The notes under the pieces were generated by a model. The model saw only the letters and a program-made list of their open reading frames with translations. It had not been told where the DNA came from and did not search any database. Of a stretch of DNA of 42,700 bases, positions 23,540-32,589 are shown piece by piece; position 1 is the stretch's first letter; each line of letters starts with the position of its first letter. This stretch comes from Acidimicrobiaceae bacterium (GTDB lineage: Bacteria > Actinomycetota > Acidimicrobiia > Acidimicrobiales > RAAP-2), in the NCBI GenBank assembly GCA_003138815.1, contig PLHD01000072.1:14946-57645 (forward strand), given 5' to 3'. A program made the translations under genes and the position numbers.

Positions 23540-24085
23540 ATGGGCGGAAGAAGGACTCTGAAGGAATCGGTCTACGTTGGCCTCCTGCGCGGGGTCAACG
23601 TCGGAGGCACCAACAAGCTGGCGATGGCGGACCTGCGCTCGCTGTTCGAGGACCTCGGATTCTCCGGCGTGCGGACCTTCATCCAAAGCGGCAACGTGGT
23701 CTTCGCGAGCGGCCACCAGCCCGCGTCGCTGGCGCTCGAGGCCGCCATCGCCCAGAGATTCGGGATCGAGACCGACGTGGTCCTTCGCTCCTCGAGCGAA
23801 CTCGGCGGCGTCGTGGCGGCCAACCCGTTTCCCCACGACCTGGCCCGGTCCGTCCACGTCGGATTCATGGCGCGTGCTCCGGGCCAGGCGGCGCTCGAAG
23901 CGCTCGAGCCCGAGCGCTTCGAAGCCGAGAGATTCGCGGTCGTCGGCACCGAGGCGTACGTGTACCTGCCCGCCGGAGTGGGGCCGTCGAAGCTGCCCGC
24001 GTACCTGGCTCGCCGGCTGGGGACGCCGATCACGTTCAGGAACTGGAGCACGGTCAACAGGCTGCTCGAACTCTCCGCCGGGTAA
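23540..24085 (+). CDS. DUF1697 family protein
   Basis: 181 residues from ATG 23540 (MGGRRTLKE). Further upstream in-frame starts give a poor N-terminus. The family signature YVGLLRGVNVGGTNKLAM is followed by DLRSLFEDLGF and TFIQSGNVVF, then FMARAPG and the end FRNWSTVNRLLELS. All are conserved DUF1697 blocks. The function of the family is not established; it is a small soluble cytoplasmic protein. Nothing unusual seen. Confidence 0.9.
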   Translation: MGGRRTLKESVYVGLLRGVNVGGTNKLAMADLRSLFEDLGFSGVRTFIQSGNVVFASGHQPASLALEAAIAQRFGIETDVVLRSSSELGGVVAANPFPHDLARSVHVGFMARAPGQAALEALEPERFEAERFAVVGTEAYVYLPAGVGPSKLPAYLARRLGTPITFRNWSTVNRLLELSAG

Positions 24086-24197
24086 ATCGGCCGTTCGCGC
24101 ATCCGGGGCCGTGGTCGGGCCCACGATTGGCTAGATTCGAAGCGCCGCAGCCGACCGGGCCAAGGACCGCCGCATCACCAACACCGAACGGAGAGCC

Positions 24198-25436
24198 GTG
24201 TACTTCCAGGACCGATACCTGACCGAAGAACAACGCATGATGCGAGACACCAGCCGCCAGTACGTCGACCACGTCGTCATTCCGTTCATCCGCCAAGACC
24301 GCACCCGCGAGTGGCGGATGGATCCCATGGAGCGTCTCGCCCCGCGCATCCTCGAGCAGGCCGACGCGGCGGGCCTACGGTCCCTCGGGGTGCCGGAGCG
24401 TTTCGGCGGCGTCGCCCTGGATCCCTCGACGCAGTCCCAGACGCTGGCCGTGATCGCGACGGAGCTGGCCCGGGGCGATTCGGGCCTGGCCGACAAGCTG
24501 GTGCAGAACTGGAAGATATCGGTGCTGATCGCCCAGTTCGCGTCCGAGGAGCTCCAGCGGCACTGGTTCACGCGCTACATGGCCGAACCGCAGTTCCTGA
24601 TGGCCCACTGCCTGACCGAGCCGCGGGGAGCTTCGGATCGTTGGCTCCCCTACAACGTCCCTGAGGTGAACATGGACACGAAGGCGGTCCTCGACGGCGA
24701 CCACTGGGTGATCAACGGCCGCAAGCAGTTCATCAGCAACGGCTACGACGCGTCGCTGTACGTCGTCTACGCCAACACCGACGACTCCGTCGGCATGCAG
24801 CAGGGCACGTCGAGCTTCCTCGTGCCTCGTGAGACGCCGGGGTTGGAGGTGACCGGATGCAACGAGACGATCGGCGGCCGGTTCATGAACAACGGCGAGA
24901 TCGTCTTCGAGGACTGCCGCGTGCCGATCGACCATCTCCTCGTCCACAACGACGCCCTGGGCAAGGCCGGCATCTACTTCCGTCCCGGCAAGGTCCTCGT
25001 GGCCGCCAAGAGCCTCGGCATCGGACTGGGCGCCTACGAGGAGACGGTGACCTTCGTCCACGAGAGGGTCCAAGGCGGCAAGGTACTGATCAAGCACCAG
25101 GCGGTGGCCCTGCGGATCGCCGACATGGCCACCCGCCTCGAGGCGGTGGCCGCCCTGCTGCGCCACGCGGCGCTGGCCGTCGACGAGCAGTCGAGCGACG
25201 CCGACGCGCTGTGCAACATGGTGAAGGTCTTCGCCTCGCGCGAGATCGTCCAGGTGTGCCAGCACGCCATGGAGCTGCACGGCGGCTACGGCGCGATGCT
25301 TGAGGTCGGCATCGAGAAGTACATGCGCGACGCGCTGATCAATCTCCACTCCGACGGGACGTCGGACGTCTCCAACTTCAAGATCGTGCGCGCGATGTTC
25401 CCCGAGACCGCTGGACGCTACGCGGGCTCGGAGTAG
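24198..25436 (+). CDS. Acyl-CoA dehydrogenase
   Basis: 412 residues from GTG 24198, with ACGGAGAG ribosome site. An N-terminal helical domain (YLTEEQRMMRDTSRQYV) leads into the middle beta domain. There, AHCLTEPRGASD is the FAD-contacting block and WVINGRKQFISNG the conserved strand-turn. The C-terminal helical domain ends MELHGGYGAMLEVGIEKYMRD, the block after which the acyl-CoA end contacts occur. It would catalyse FAD-dependent alpha,beta-desaturation of an acyl-CoA, passing electrons to ETF. Chain length or branched-chain preference is not readable. It is a single gene; no other beta-oxidation gene adjoins, though a crotonase homologue is at 39.7 kb. Confidence 0.9.
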   Translation: MYFQDRYLTEEQRMMRDTSRQYVDHVVIPFIRQDRTREWRMDPMERLAPRILEQADAAGLRSLGVPERFGGVALDPSTQSQTLAVIATELARGDSGLADKLVQNWKISVLIAQFASEELQRHWFTRYMAEPQFLMAHCLTEPRGASDRWLPYNVPEVNMDTKAVLDGDHWVINGRKQFISNGYDASLYVVYANTDDSVGMQQGTSSFLVPRETPGLEVTGCNETIGGRFMNNGEIVFEDCRVPIDHLLVHNDALGKAGIYFRPGKVLVAAKSLGIGLGAYEETVTFVHERVQGGKVLIKHQAVALRIADMATRLEAVAALLRHAALAVDEQSSDADALCNMVKVFASREIVQVCQHAMELHGGYGAMLEVGIEKYMRDALINLHSDGTSDVSNFKIVRAMFPETAGRYAGSE

Positions 25437-25658
25437 CGGGCCGGGCCAACGGCTCCGCTGCGAGGCAACCGATCGTTCGCCACTTCTGCTCCCTTGATCC
25501 TTGCGACGGGAACGCTGGCCCGGGACACCACCCGAGTCCACCGAAATGCTAGGTGCTCGCAGAGTCATGTCGACGCCCCCGCGGGTCCCGGCGACTCGGA
25601 CCGCCCAGCACGGCGGCCCTTCGACGAAAGCGACCGCGGTGGGCATCGCCCCCACGCG

Positions 25659-26432
25659 TCAGGACCTCTGGGCCCACATGAGTATCCGCTTGAACGGGTA
25701 GAGGTAGGGCCTGCGGTCACCGAGCCGTGAAATCAAGCGCTCACGATAGACGCTTACGAAATGCTCCCACCCGACGTCGCCCAACGGCTCCTTGAAGCGC
25801 GTGAGGCTCGTCCCCTTCATCCACTCCACGACGTCCACACTCGACGAGAGGCGGTGGACGTAGACCTGCAGCCTGACGTGCTGCTCGTGGAAGCCGAGTT
25901 CGTCGAGCAGCTCGGCGTAGGTCTCGGGGGCGAGCACGTTGCGCGCAACCGCGTCGGGCGGCGGATCGTCGAGGACCTCGCGCGCGAGCTCTTCGGCCAG
26001 GAGGTGCGCGGGATGATCGGCGTTCGACGGCACCTGGATAGCGAGCTGGCCGCCCGGGCGCAGCGAGCCCGCCCATCTGCGCATCACCGCACGATGATCG
26101 GGGACCCACTGCATCGAGGCGTTCGCGAACACGACGTCGAAGGCCTCGCGCTCCTCCCACACCCCGATGTCGCCGAGCTCGAAACGCACCGACTCCGAGG
26201 CGTGCGACCTCGCTCGATCGATCATCGCCGGGGAGCTGTCGACGCCGAGCGTCGCCGCGGCGCCGAGCGTTTCGCCGAGTGTCGCCGTGAGCCGTCCATC
26301 ACCGCAGCCCAGGTCGACGACCGCGGGCGAGGAGACGGCTCTGACCAAGCGAGCGAGGTCCCAGAAGGGCTGCTCGCGCTGCGCGGCAAACCGGTTGTAC
26401 TGGGAGGGGTCCCATCCGTCGAAGGTCGCCAT
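25659..26432 (-). CDS. tam: Trans-aconitate 2-methyltransferase-like SAM methyltransferase
   Basis: 257 residues, the usual length of Tam. The N-terminus WDPSQYNRFAAQREQPFWDL is characteristic of the family. SAM motif I is VVDLGCGDGRLTATL, then an acidic residue in LGVDSSPAMI, and the post-motif VVFANASMQWVPDH. The C-terminal part (YAELLDELGF...SVDVVEWMKGTSLTRF) also matches Tam. The enzyme methylates trans-aconitate, a by-product inhibitor of the citric-acid cycle. A related carboxyl methyltransferase role is the alternative. It is divergent from the DUF3054 gene. Confidence 0.85.
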   Translation of the reverse strand: MATFDGWDPSQYNRFAAQREQPFWDLARLVRAVSSPAVVDLGCGDGRLTATLGETLGAAATLGVDSSPAMIDRARSHASESVRFELGDIGVWEEREAFDVVFANASMQWVPDHRAVMRRWAGSLRPGGQLAIQVPSNADHPAHLLAEELAREVLDDPPPDAVARNVLAPETYAELLDELGFHEQHVRLQVYVHRLSSSVDVVEWMKGTSLTRFKEPLGDVGWEHFVSVYRERLISRLGDRRPYLYPFKRILMWAQRS

Positions 26433-26521
26433 TGGTCACCAAGTATTACCGCACGTCGCCACCACGTCACTTCCTCGCGCCACGTTCGCGGCGGCGGCCG
26501 CGAACGTTAGGATTTGGGTCC

Positions 26522-26890
26522 ATGCGCCACACCTGGGCCGCGATTGACGTCGCCGTCGTCCTGCTCTTCGTCGGTATCGGCCGGTCCGTCCACGACCACG
26601 GCGTCAACGTCGCCGGCATGGCCTCGACGACCTGGCCGTTCGCCGTCGGGCTCTGCGCGGCCTGGCTGGCCCTGGCCGCCTCGCGCAGGTCCGGGCTGAC
26701 CCCGACGGACGGCGCGGTCGCATGCGCAATCACGGTGCTCGTCGGAATGTCCCTTCGCGCAGTTTCGGGCCAGGGAATCGCGGCGGCCTTCGTGCTGGTG
26801 GCGCTGTGCTTCCTCGGCGCCTCCATGATCGGATGGCGGTGGGTACGCGCGATTCTTCGGCGAGCGCGACGGTCGCGCGACCACGCCTGA
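26522..26890 (+). CDS. DUF3054 membrane protein
   Basis: 122 residues from ATG 26522. Four hydrophobic helices spaced evenly, starting AIDVAVVLLFVGIGRSVHDH, the opening of DUF3054 proteins. WPFAVGLCAAWL and GQGIAAAFVLVALCFLG follow, and a basic C-terminus (RRARRSRDHA) sits in the cytoplasm. Widely present in actinobacteria; function unknown. It is monocistronic; after it 178 bases lead to the LacI promoter. Confidence 0.82.
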   Translation: MRHTWAAIDVAVVLLFVGIGRSVHDHGVNVAGMASTTWPFAVGLCAAWLALAASRRSGLTPTDGAVACAITVLVGMSLRAVSGQGIAAAFVLVALCFLGASMIGWRWVRAILRRARRSRDHA

Positions 26891-27068
26891 TCGACGGTCC
26901 GCGACGGACTGGTTCTGGCGACGTGCCCCTCACCGACCACCTTGGTCGCGGCCGGCCGCGACGCCGGCCTGCTGCCAAGAGATATTTGGCTCGAAAATCT
27001 GTTGGTAGTCCCGGACCAATTCCCTCGAAACTGGCTTAGATCAAAGGAAAACTACCGCCACGCGCTAC

Positions 27069-27110
27069 TTGACAAGTGAGTCCTTGCTATGTACTCTGTA
27101 AGCGGTTACA
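27069..27110 (+). promoter_or_regulatory. Promoter with overlapping LacI-family operator
   Basis: TTGACA at 27069-27074 is a consensus -35; TACTCT at 27092-27097 is the -10 after a 17-base spacer. TGTAAGCGGTTACA at 27097-27110 is an almost perfect palindrome of the LacI-family type (central CG, TGTAA/TTACA arms). It begins at the last base of the -10 box and covers the predicted start site, so binding would block transcription of the lacI-type gene and probably the transport genes behind it. Confidence 0.75.
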
Positions 27111-27153
27111 GGGTCTGTACGACTCGGCGCTGTTGGGGACGCAAGGGGGACTG

Positions 27154-28260
27154 GTGGTAGATTCGCCGCCAACTATTTACGACGTGGCGAAGAAGGCCGG
27201 CGTCTCTATCGCCACGGTGAGCCGGGCCCTCAACTCACTCTCGACCGTGCGTCCTTCAACCCGGGCCAAGGTCGTTGCGGCCATGGAGGAACTCCAGTTC
27301 GTGCCCAACTCGGTCGCCCGGCGACTGTCGAGCGGCAAGCACTGGATCCTGGGACTGGTCTTCATGCGCGCCCCAGTGGAGAACGACGTGCTCGCGGTCG
27401 AGGAGGCGAGCCTGCTCTACACCGACATCGTCATCCGGGGGGCCGAGACCCGGGCCGCCGAGCGCGGCTACTCGCTGCTGCTCTCCAGCGCCGACGAGAC
27501 GCATCCTTCGGGGATGGCGTCGATCCTGAGCCTCACCGGCACCGTCGACGGGCTCATCCTCCTGGACCGGGTCCTCGGCGACGACGACGTTGCCGACCTC
27601 GCCCGACGGACCCCGGTGGTGCTGCTGGCCGGCAAGGGCGACTCGCCCTCGGCCGTCACGATCCGGGTCGACAACGAGAAGGCCATGCGCGGCCTGGCCG
27701 AGCACCTCGTCAACGTCCACGGCATCGTCCACGTCGGCTTCGTCGCCGGAGCGAGCCAGAGCCCCGACAGTTCGGCTCGGGCGAGCGCCTTTCGCGAGGC
27801 CATCACGGAGCTGGGCGGGCGGCTCGACGACGCCGACATGCTCGACGGGGACTGGACGTTGGCCGGGGGCGAAGCAGCGATGCAGCTGCGGATGAAGTCG
27901 GGCGAGCCGCTGCCGCAGGCCTTCGCCTGCGCGAACGACCAGATGGCGATCGGCGTGATCTACGCGCTCAACGCGAGCGGCCTCAAGGTTCCCGACGACA
28001 TCGTCGTGACGGGCTTCGACGACATCACGGTGACGCGGTACTTCAACCCTCCCCTCACGACGATCCGCCAGTCGGGCAAGCTGCTGGCCGAAGTCGCCGT
28101 GGACGCGCTGGTAGCGATGCTCGACGGTTCCAAGGAGGTCGAGCGGACCATCGTGATGCCCACCGAGCTCGTCGTGCGGGCAAGCTGCGGGTGCGTCGAA
28201 GAACCCGAGATGCGGGGAACCTTCTCCGAGCCGCCCACGCCACAACGCGAGGTCGGCTGA
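27154..28260 (+). CDS. LacI-family regulator of the beta-glycoside uptake operon
   Basis: 368 residues from GTG 27154, chosen because AAGGGGG lies four bases before it and the protein then begins right at the DNA-binding domain. The helix-turn-helix is at residues ~7-30 (YDVAKKAGVSIATVSRALN), then the hinge RRLSSGK. The periplasmic-binding-like effector domain contains FACANDQMAIGVIYAL and VVTGFDDITVTRYFNPPLTT, both typical. Its gene is 2 bases from the first permease, so it is probably co-transcribed with the transporter. A palindrome over its own promoter suggests autorepression relieved by the imported sugar. The effector is inferred from the GH1 enzyme downstream. Confidence 0.92.
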   Translation: MVDSPPTIYDVAKKAGVSIATVSRALNSLSTVRPSTRAKVVAAMEELQFVPNSVARRLSSGKHWILGLVFMRAPVENDVLAVEEASLLYTDIVIRGAETRAAERGYSLLLSSADETHPSGMASILSLTGTVDGLILLDRVLGDDDVADLARRTPVVLLAGKGDSPSAVTIRVDNEKAMRGLAEHLVNVHGIVHVGFVAGASQSPDSSARASAFREAITELGGRLDDADMLDGDWTLAGGEAAMQLRMKSGEPLPQAFACANDQMAIGVIYALNASGLKVPDDIVVTGFDDITVTRYFNPPLTTIRQSGKLLAEVAVDALVAMLDGSKEVERTIVMPTELVVRASCGCVEEPEMRGTFSEPPTPQREVG

Positions 28261-28262
28261 TC

Positions 28263-29243
28263 GTGCGGATGATCCTTCGCCGCCTCGGACTGTACGCGCT
28301 CACGGCGTGGGTGGCCATTTCGGTGAACTTTCTCCTGCCGCGCCTCATGCCCGGCAACCCGATCCAAAACCTGATCGGAAGGCTGCAGGGCCAGGTGACG
28401 TCCAACGAGATCCGCGCGATCCGCCTCTCATTCGGCTTCGGAGTGAATCAGGGCCTCGTCGCGCAGTACTTTACCTATGTTTCCCAACTCTTTCACGGAA
28501 ATCTCGGGGTGTCCATCACGCTTGGGGCTTCGGTGAGTTCGATTCTCCGCGCGTCGGTGCCCTGGACGGTCGGGCTCATCGGGCTCTCCACGATCATCAG
28601 CTTCGCGATCGGCACGTTCGCCGGAGCGATGCTCGGATGGACCCGAGGCTCACGCTTTGATTCATTCATCCCTACCGCGACGTTCTTTCAAGCGGTGCCC
28701 TACTTCTTCCTGGCGACGGTGATGCTGCTCATCTTCGGCAGCGACCTGCACTGGTTCCCCGTGCTCGGCGCCTACAGCCAAAGCGTGACGCCGGGCTGGA
28801 ACTGGGCATTCCTAAGCAGCGTTGTTCGCTACGGCGAACTGCCGGTCATCTCGATCGTGTTGAGCTCCATCGCCGGCTGGATGCTCGGCATGCGCAACAT
28901 GATGATCACGATGATCGGCGAGGACTTCGTCCTGATGGCCGTCGCAAAGGGCCTCCCCCGTCGCAAAGTGATCATGCACGCCGCGCGCAACGCGGTACTG
29001 CCCAGCATCGCGAATCTCTCGCTCGCCATTGGGCTCGTGGTTTCGGGAGCGCTGCTCGTCGAACTCGTCTTCAACTACCCGGGCGTCGGCGACCTTTTGC
29101 TGCAAGCGGTGTTGAACGAGGACTACCCGCTCATTCAAGGCATCTTCCTCGTCATCACGCTCACCGTGCTCGCCGCCAATCTGATCGCCGACTTCGTCTA
29201 TCTCGCGCTTGATCCGCGAACGAGAACGGAGGCAGCACTATGA
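28263..29243 (+). CDS. Opp/Dpp-family ABC transporter permease (DppB-like)
   Basis: 326 residues from GTG 28263 (GAGG upstream at 28250-28253; ATG 28269 is also in frame). Six membrane helices. The N-terminal YALTAWVAISVNFLLPRLMPGNP is the DppB/OppB hallmark. The cytoplasmic EAA-type loop VLMAVAKGLPRRKVIMHAA contacts the ATPase, and VELVFNYPGVGDLLLQAV closes the family pattern. It forms the membrane channel with the next gene product; its stop overlaps the next ATG by four bases. Members carry oligopeptides or, in several archaea and Thermotoga, oligosaccharides; the context here favours a sugar. Confidence 0.9.
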   Translation: MRMILRRLGLYALTAWVAISVNFLLPRLMPGNPIQNLIGRLQGQVTSNEIRAIRLSFGFGVNQGLVAQYFTYVSQLFHGNLGVSITLGASVSSILRASVPWTVGLIGLSTIISFAIGTFAGAMLGWTRGSRFDSFIPTATFFQAVPYFFLATVMLLIFGSDLHWFPVLGAYSQSVTPGWNWAFLSSVVRYGELPVISIVLSSIAGWMLGMRNMMITMIGEDFVLMAVAKGLPRRKVIMHAARNAVLPSIANLSLAIGLVVSGALLVELVFNYPGVGDLLLQAVLNEDYPLIQGIFLVITLTVLAANLIADFVYLALDPRTRTEAAL

Positions 29244-30208
29244 AAGCGCTGCGCCTACCGCGTTCGCCCAAGGTCCTCCTGGGCCTTGGCATCTTCGGCT
29301 TCTTCATCATCATGACCGTCATCGGACCGTGGCTTGCGCCTTACAGCCCGAGCGCCACCAACTTCACTCCCAACCTGACCCCCTCGGCGCATCACTTGCT
29401 CGGGACCACGAGCCTCGGCCAAGATATCTTCTCGCAACTTCTCGTGGGGGCGCGCGCCACCATGGTGGTTGCACTGCTGGCGGGGCTCGTGGCGACGGTG
29501 CTCTCGGTCACGATCGGGGTCACCGCGGGCTACCTGGGCGGCTTCTCCGACGATGGACTCTCACTGCTTTCGAACGTCTTTCTCGCCATCCCCGGATTGC
29601 CGCTACTCATCGTGATCGACAGCTACCTACCCGTGAACAGCCGCTCGAACTCGTTGGTAATCGGGCTCGTCATCTCTCTCACAGGCTGGGCCTGGGGGGC
29701 AAGGGTACTGCGCGCCCAGACCATGTCGCTGCGGAACCGCGATTTCGTCGAGGCGGCTCGCATCATCGGCGAGAAGCGCATTCGCATCATGTTCTCTGAA
29801 ATCGCGCCGAACCTACTGCCCATTCTCGCGTCCTCGTTGCTCTTTACGGTCCTGTACTCCATTGGCGCCTACGTCACGCTCGCCTACATCGGCCTTACGA
29901 GTACCGCCGTGTGGAACTGGGGCACGATGCTCTACTGGGCCCAGTCCAACAACGCGCCCCTGTCGGGTGAGTGGTACTGGTTCGTGCCGCCGGGTATCTG
30001 CATCGCCCTCGTGGGTACGAGTCTCGCGCTGTTGAACTTCGGCATCGACGAATTCATCAATCCCCGGCTCCGCGACGCCGGTCTCACTAGTCGCCAGCGA
30101 CGATCCTTAGGCCTCCCCCGCCGAATTCGCCTGGGTCTCACGCCCGTCCTGCGACCGGCGATCGCGAAGAAGATCAGTCCGTCGCCCGCAAAGTTGGTGG
30201 GCCAGTGA
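29240..30208 (+). CDS. Opp/Dpp-family ABC transporter permease (DppC-like)
   Basis: 322 residues; ATG at 29240 overlaps the preceding stop (ATGA). Six helices. The N-terminal GPWLAPYSPSATNFTPNLTP followed by HLLGTTSLGQDIFSQLLVGA is the classic DppC opening. GWAWGARVLRAQTMSLRNRDF with EAARIIGEKR forms the EAA loop. The C-terminus extends ~40 residues past the last helix into a basic tail, somewhat longer than usual. It pairs with the DppB-like protein. Its stop overlaps the GTG of the first ATPase. Confidence 0.9.
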   Translation: MKALRLPRSPKVLLGLGIFGFFIIMTVIGPWLAPYSPSATNFTPNLTPSAHHLLGTTSLGQDIFSQLLVGARATMVVALLAGLVATVLSVTIGVTAGYLGGFSDDGLSLLSNVFLAIPGLPLLIVIDSYLPVNSRSNSLVIGLVISLTGWAWGARVLRAQTMSLRNRDFVEAARIIGEKRIRIMFSEIAPNLLPILASSLLFTVLYSIGAYVTLAYIGLTSTAVWNWGTMLYWAQSNNAPLSGEWYWFVPPGICIALVGTSLALLNFGIDEFINPRLRDAGLTSRQRRSLGLPRRIRLGLTPVLRPAIAKKISPSPAKLVGQ

Positions 30209-31365
30209 GCGCCGAACGGCTCGAAGCGCCGCCGCTCGTCGACGAACGCAGTCGCAGTGATTCCCTCGTCTCGCCACTGCCCGCGAGAAGCGACTTCGTG
30301 CTGGACGTGAGCAACTTCAGCGTCGTCTACGGTACGGGCGAACACATGGTGCGCGCCGTGAACGACATCTCGTTCACGCTGCGTCGCTCGGCCGTGCTCG
30401 GCGTGGCCGGCGAAAGCGGTTCGGGCAAGTCCACGTTGGTCTACGCGATGACCCGCCTGTTGCGCGCACCCGGGCTGATCAGTGGTGGCGTCGTGAACTT
30501 GAACACGACCAGGAGCGGTGACGCCGGCGAAGAGACCGTCAATCTGGTCACCGCCAGCGAGAAGGAGCTCCGAAAGATCCGATGGTCGCACGTCTCAATC
30601 GTCCTCCAGAGCGCGCTCAGCGCCCTCAACCCGGTGCTGCGCGTCGGCCGTGACTTCGACGAGGTACTCAAGACGCATCGACCCGACATGACGAGAGCTC
30701 AACGTCGCGAACGTGCCGCTGAGCTGGTCTCGTCGGTTGGCCTCAACGAGGACCGCCTCGATCGCTTCCCGCACGAGCTCTCGGGGGGGCAGCGTCAACG
30801 GATAATGATCGCCCTCGCCCTGGCGCTGGATCCCGAACTCGTGATCATGGACGAACCAACGACCGCCTTGGACGTCGTTACCCAGCGAGAGATCATGAAC
30901 GAACTTCAAGACCTGCGCGCGCGATTCGACTTCGCGATGATCTTCATTACCCACGACCTCTCGCTGCTCGTCGAGATCGCCGACGAGATTGTCGTGATGT
31001 ACGCCGGGTCGATCGTCGAGCGAGCCCGCGCGAACGAGCTCTACGAGGCGCCGCGTCACCCTTACACGCTCGGTCTGCTGAATTCATTCCCCCCGATGCA
31101 CGGCCAGCGTCGTGAATTGACGGGTATCCCCGGCTCACCTCCCGACCTCGCCGATCTACCGACGGGCTGCAAGTTCCACTCTCGCTGCCCCTACGCCATG
31201 ACCCGCTGCCGGGACGAAGAGCCGCCGCTGACCAGTCTCGGCGACTCGGAGCGCAGCGTCGCCTGCTGGCTCCACGTGGGAGGCCCCGGGGTCTCCGTTC
31301 CCGTCGAGCTCTCCCGTGACGCGACAACGAAGGACCGCGCCCACGCGAACGGAGAGCGCCCGTGA
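30205..31365 (+). CDS. Opp/Dpp-family ABC ATPase (DppD-like)
   Basis: 386 residues from GTG 30205 (GTGA overlap). Walker A GESGSGKST is at residues 69-77; signature LSGGQRQRI and Walker B LVIMDEPTTALD are intact, with the switch His in THDLSLL. The C-terminal oligo_HPY domain follows: HPYTLGLLNSFPP, then CKFHSRCPYAMTRC, a cysteine cluster that in Opp/Dpp ATPases can bind an Fe-S cluster. A ~30-residue N-terminal extension precedes the domain. It powers import together with the next gene product as a heterodimer. Confidence 0.92.
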   Translation: MSAERLEAPPLVDERSRSDSLVSPLPARSDFVLDVSNFSVVYGTGEHMVRAVNDISFTLRRSAVLGVAGESGSGKSTLVYAMTRLLRAPGLISGGVVNLNTTRSGDAGEETVNLVTASEKELRKIRWSHVSIVLQSALSALNPVLRVGRDFDEVLKTHRPDMTRAQRRERAAELVSSVGLNEDRLDRFPHELSGGQRQRIMIALALALDPELVIMDEPTTALDVVTQREIMNELQDLRARFDFAMIFITHDLSLLVEIADEIVVMYAGSIVERARANELYEAPRHPYTLGLLNSFPPMHGQRRELTGIPGSPPDLADLPTGCKFHSRCPYAMTRCRDEEPPLTSLGDSERSVACWLHVGGPGVSVPVELSRDATTKDRAHANGERP

Positions 31366-32423
31366 GTGAGACCCTGAATCAACCGACGAGCACGCCGGTG
31401 CAACTGAGCGCTCGACACCTGACGCGCCACTTCACGACGCGCATACCCGGGCGCTTCATGAAGGCCAAGCACGTCGTGCGCGCCGTCGACGACGTGAGCC
31501 TCGACCTCGTCGCGGGACATGTCACGGCCGTGGTTGGCGAGAGCGGCTCAGGCAAGTCGGTACTCGCCAGGATGTTGGCGCGAATCGTGAAGCCCACCTC
31601 GGGCGAACTGGACCTTGAGGGCACGCCGATCGCCGTCGGCGCGCGACGAACCCTCGACTACGCCTCGAAGGTGCAGTTGGTTCTGCAGGATCCCTTCGCC
31701 TCGAACAATCCGGTGCACCACGTGCGCCACAGCCTCGAGCGCGCGCTCCTCCTGCACGGCGCCACCAAGGGCACGGTCGACGAGCTCGCCAGGGCGGCCC
31801 TCACGAGGGTGTCGCTCGAGCCACCCGATCGCTTCTTGGACAGCTACCCCCACGAACTCTCGGGAGGACAACTCCAACGCGTGTCGATCGCGCGGGCGCT
31901 CTGCGTGCGGCCCAGCGTGCTGCTGGCCGACGAGCCGATCTCCATGCTCGACGTCTCGGTTCGACTCGGTGTGTTGAACCTCTTGAAGGGCCTGTGCGAC
32001 AACGAGCAACTGGCCCTCTTGTACATCACCCACGACATCGCCTCCGCGCGCTACCTCGCCGACGAGACCATCGTGATGTACGCCGGGCAGATCGTCGAGC
32101 GCTCGATCAGTACCGCGCTGGTGGATGAACCCACGCACCCCTACACCCAGCTCCTGATCGCCTCGGTCCCCAATCCGGCGGACCCCACGAGCCAGGCCCG
32201 CGAGAAAGCGGAGCACACCACCTTCGCCGTGGCCGACGTCGGGTGTCGATTCGCTCCGCGCTGTCCCTACGCCATGGACGTCTGTCGCACGAGCGATCCG
32301 CCGGACTTCACGGTCGGTGAGGGCCACACCTCGCGCTGCTGGCTGCACGCGAGCGAACCCGAAGCAGTATCCGAGGTGGCGCCGCCAGAGCGCCGACGAG
32401 AGGGGGAAACGACGAAGACATGA
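31362..32423 (+). CDS. Opp/Dpp-family ABC ATPase (DppF-like)
   Basis: 353 residues from GTG 31362 (GTGA overlap). Walker A GESGSGKSV, signature LSGGQLQRV and Walker B VLLADEPISMLDVS; the switch His in THDIASA. The oligo_HPY tail HPYTQLLIASVPNP and the cysteine group CRFAPRCPYAMDVC are present. Like DppF it lacks the N-terminal extension of its partner. The last gene before a 166-base break in the operon; all four transporter subunits overlap or nearly touch, so they are made from one message. Confidence 0.92.
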   Translation: MSETLNQPTSTPVQLSARHLTRHFTTRIPGRFMKAKHVVRAVDDVSLDLVAGHVTAVVGESGSGKSVLARMLARIVKPTSGELDLEGTPIAVGARRTLDYASKVQLVLQDPFASNNPVHHVRHSLERALLLHGATKGTVDELARAALTRVSLEPPDRFLDSYPHELSGGQLQRVSIARALCVRPSVLLADEPISMLDVSVRLGVLNLLKGLCDNEQLALLYITHDIASARYLADETIVMYAGQIVERSISTALVDEPTHPYTQLLIASVPNPADPTSQAREKAEHTTFAVADVGCRFAPRCPYAMDVCRTSDPPDFTVGEGHTSRCWLHASEPEAVSEVAPPERRREGETTKT

Positions 32424-32546
32424 CGATAGCCATTCAGTAGGGTGCACGAGCGAACAAGCGATTGCTCGCCGGTGCGCTCGGTGGGAGCACGAAGGTCCAA
32501 CCGGCCGTCGCGTCAATCACTATGGACCTTGACCGTTCAATAAGAC

Positions 32547-32584
32547 GTCGGCGAAAGCCGGCTGGACACTATCAATATAAAGGA
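32547..32584 (+). promoter_or_regulatory. Leader hairpin and ribosome site of the solute-binding-protein gene
   Basis: GTCGGC at 32547-32552 and GCCGGC at 32557-32562 pair (one G-U) around a GAAA tetraloop, a very stable small hairpin. AAAGGA at 32579-32584 is the ribosome site, six bases before the ATG. Such a hairpin 5' of a binding-protein gene can protect its message and raise its dose over the transporter; no promoter is clear in the 166-base gap. Confidence 0.4.
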
Positions 32585-32589
32585 CAACT

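Noticed and set aside
32424-32589. Second promoter or LacI operator before the solute-binding-protein gene
   Set aside because: TTGACC at 32529-32534 has no matching -10 at a proper distance and the 14-base operator word is absent.
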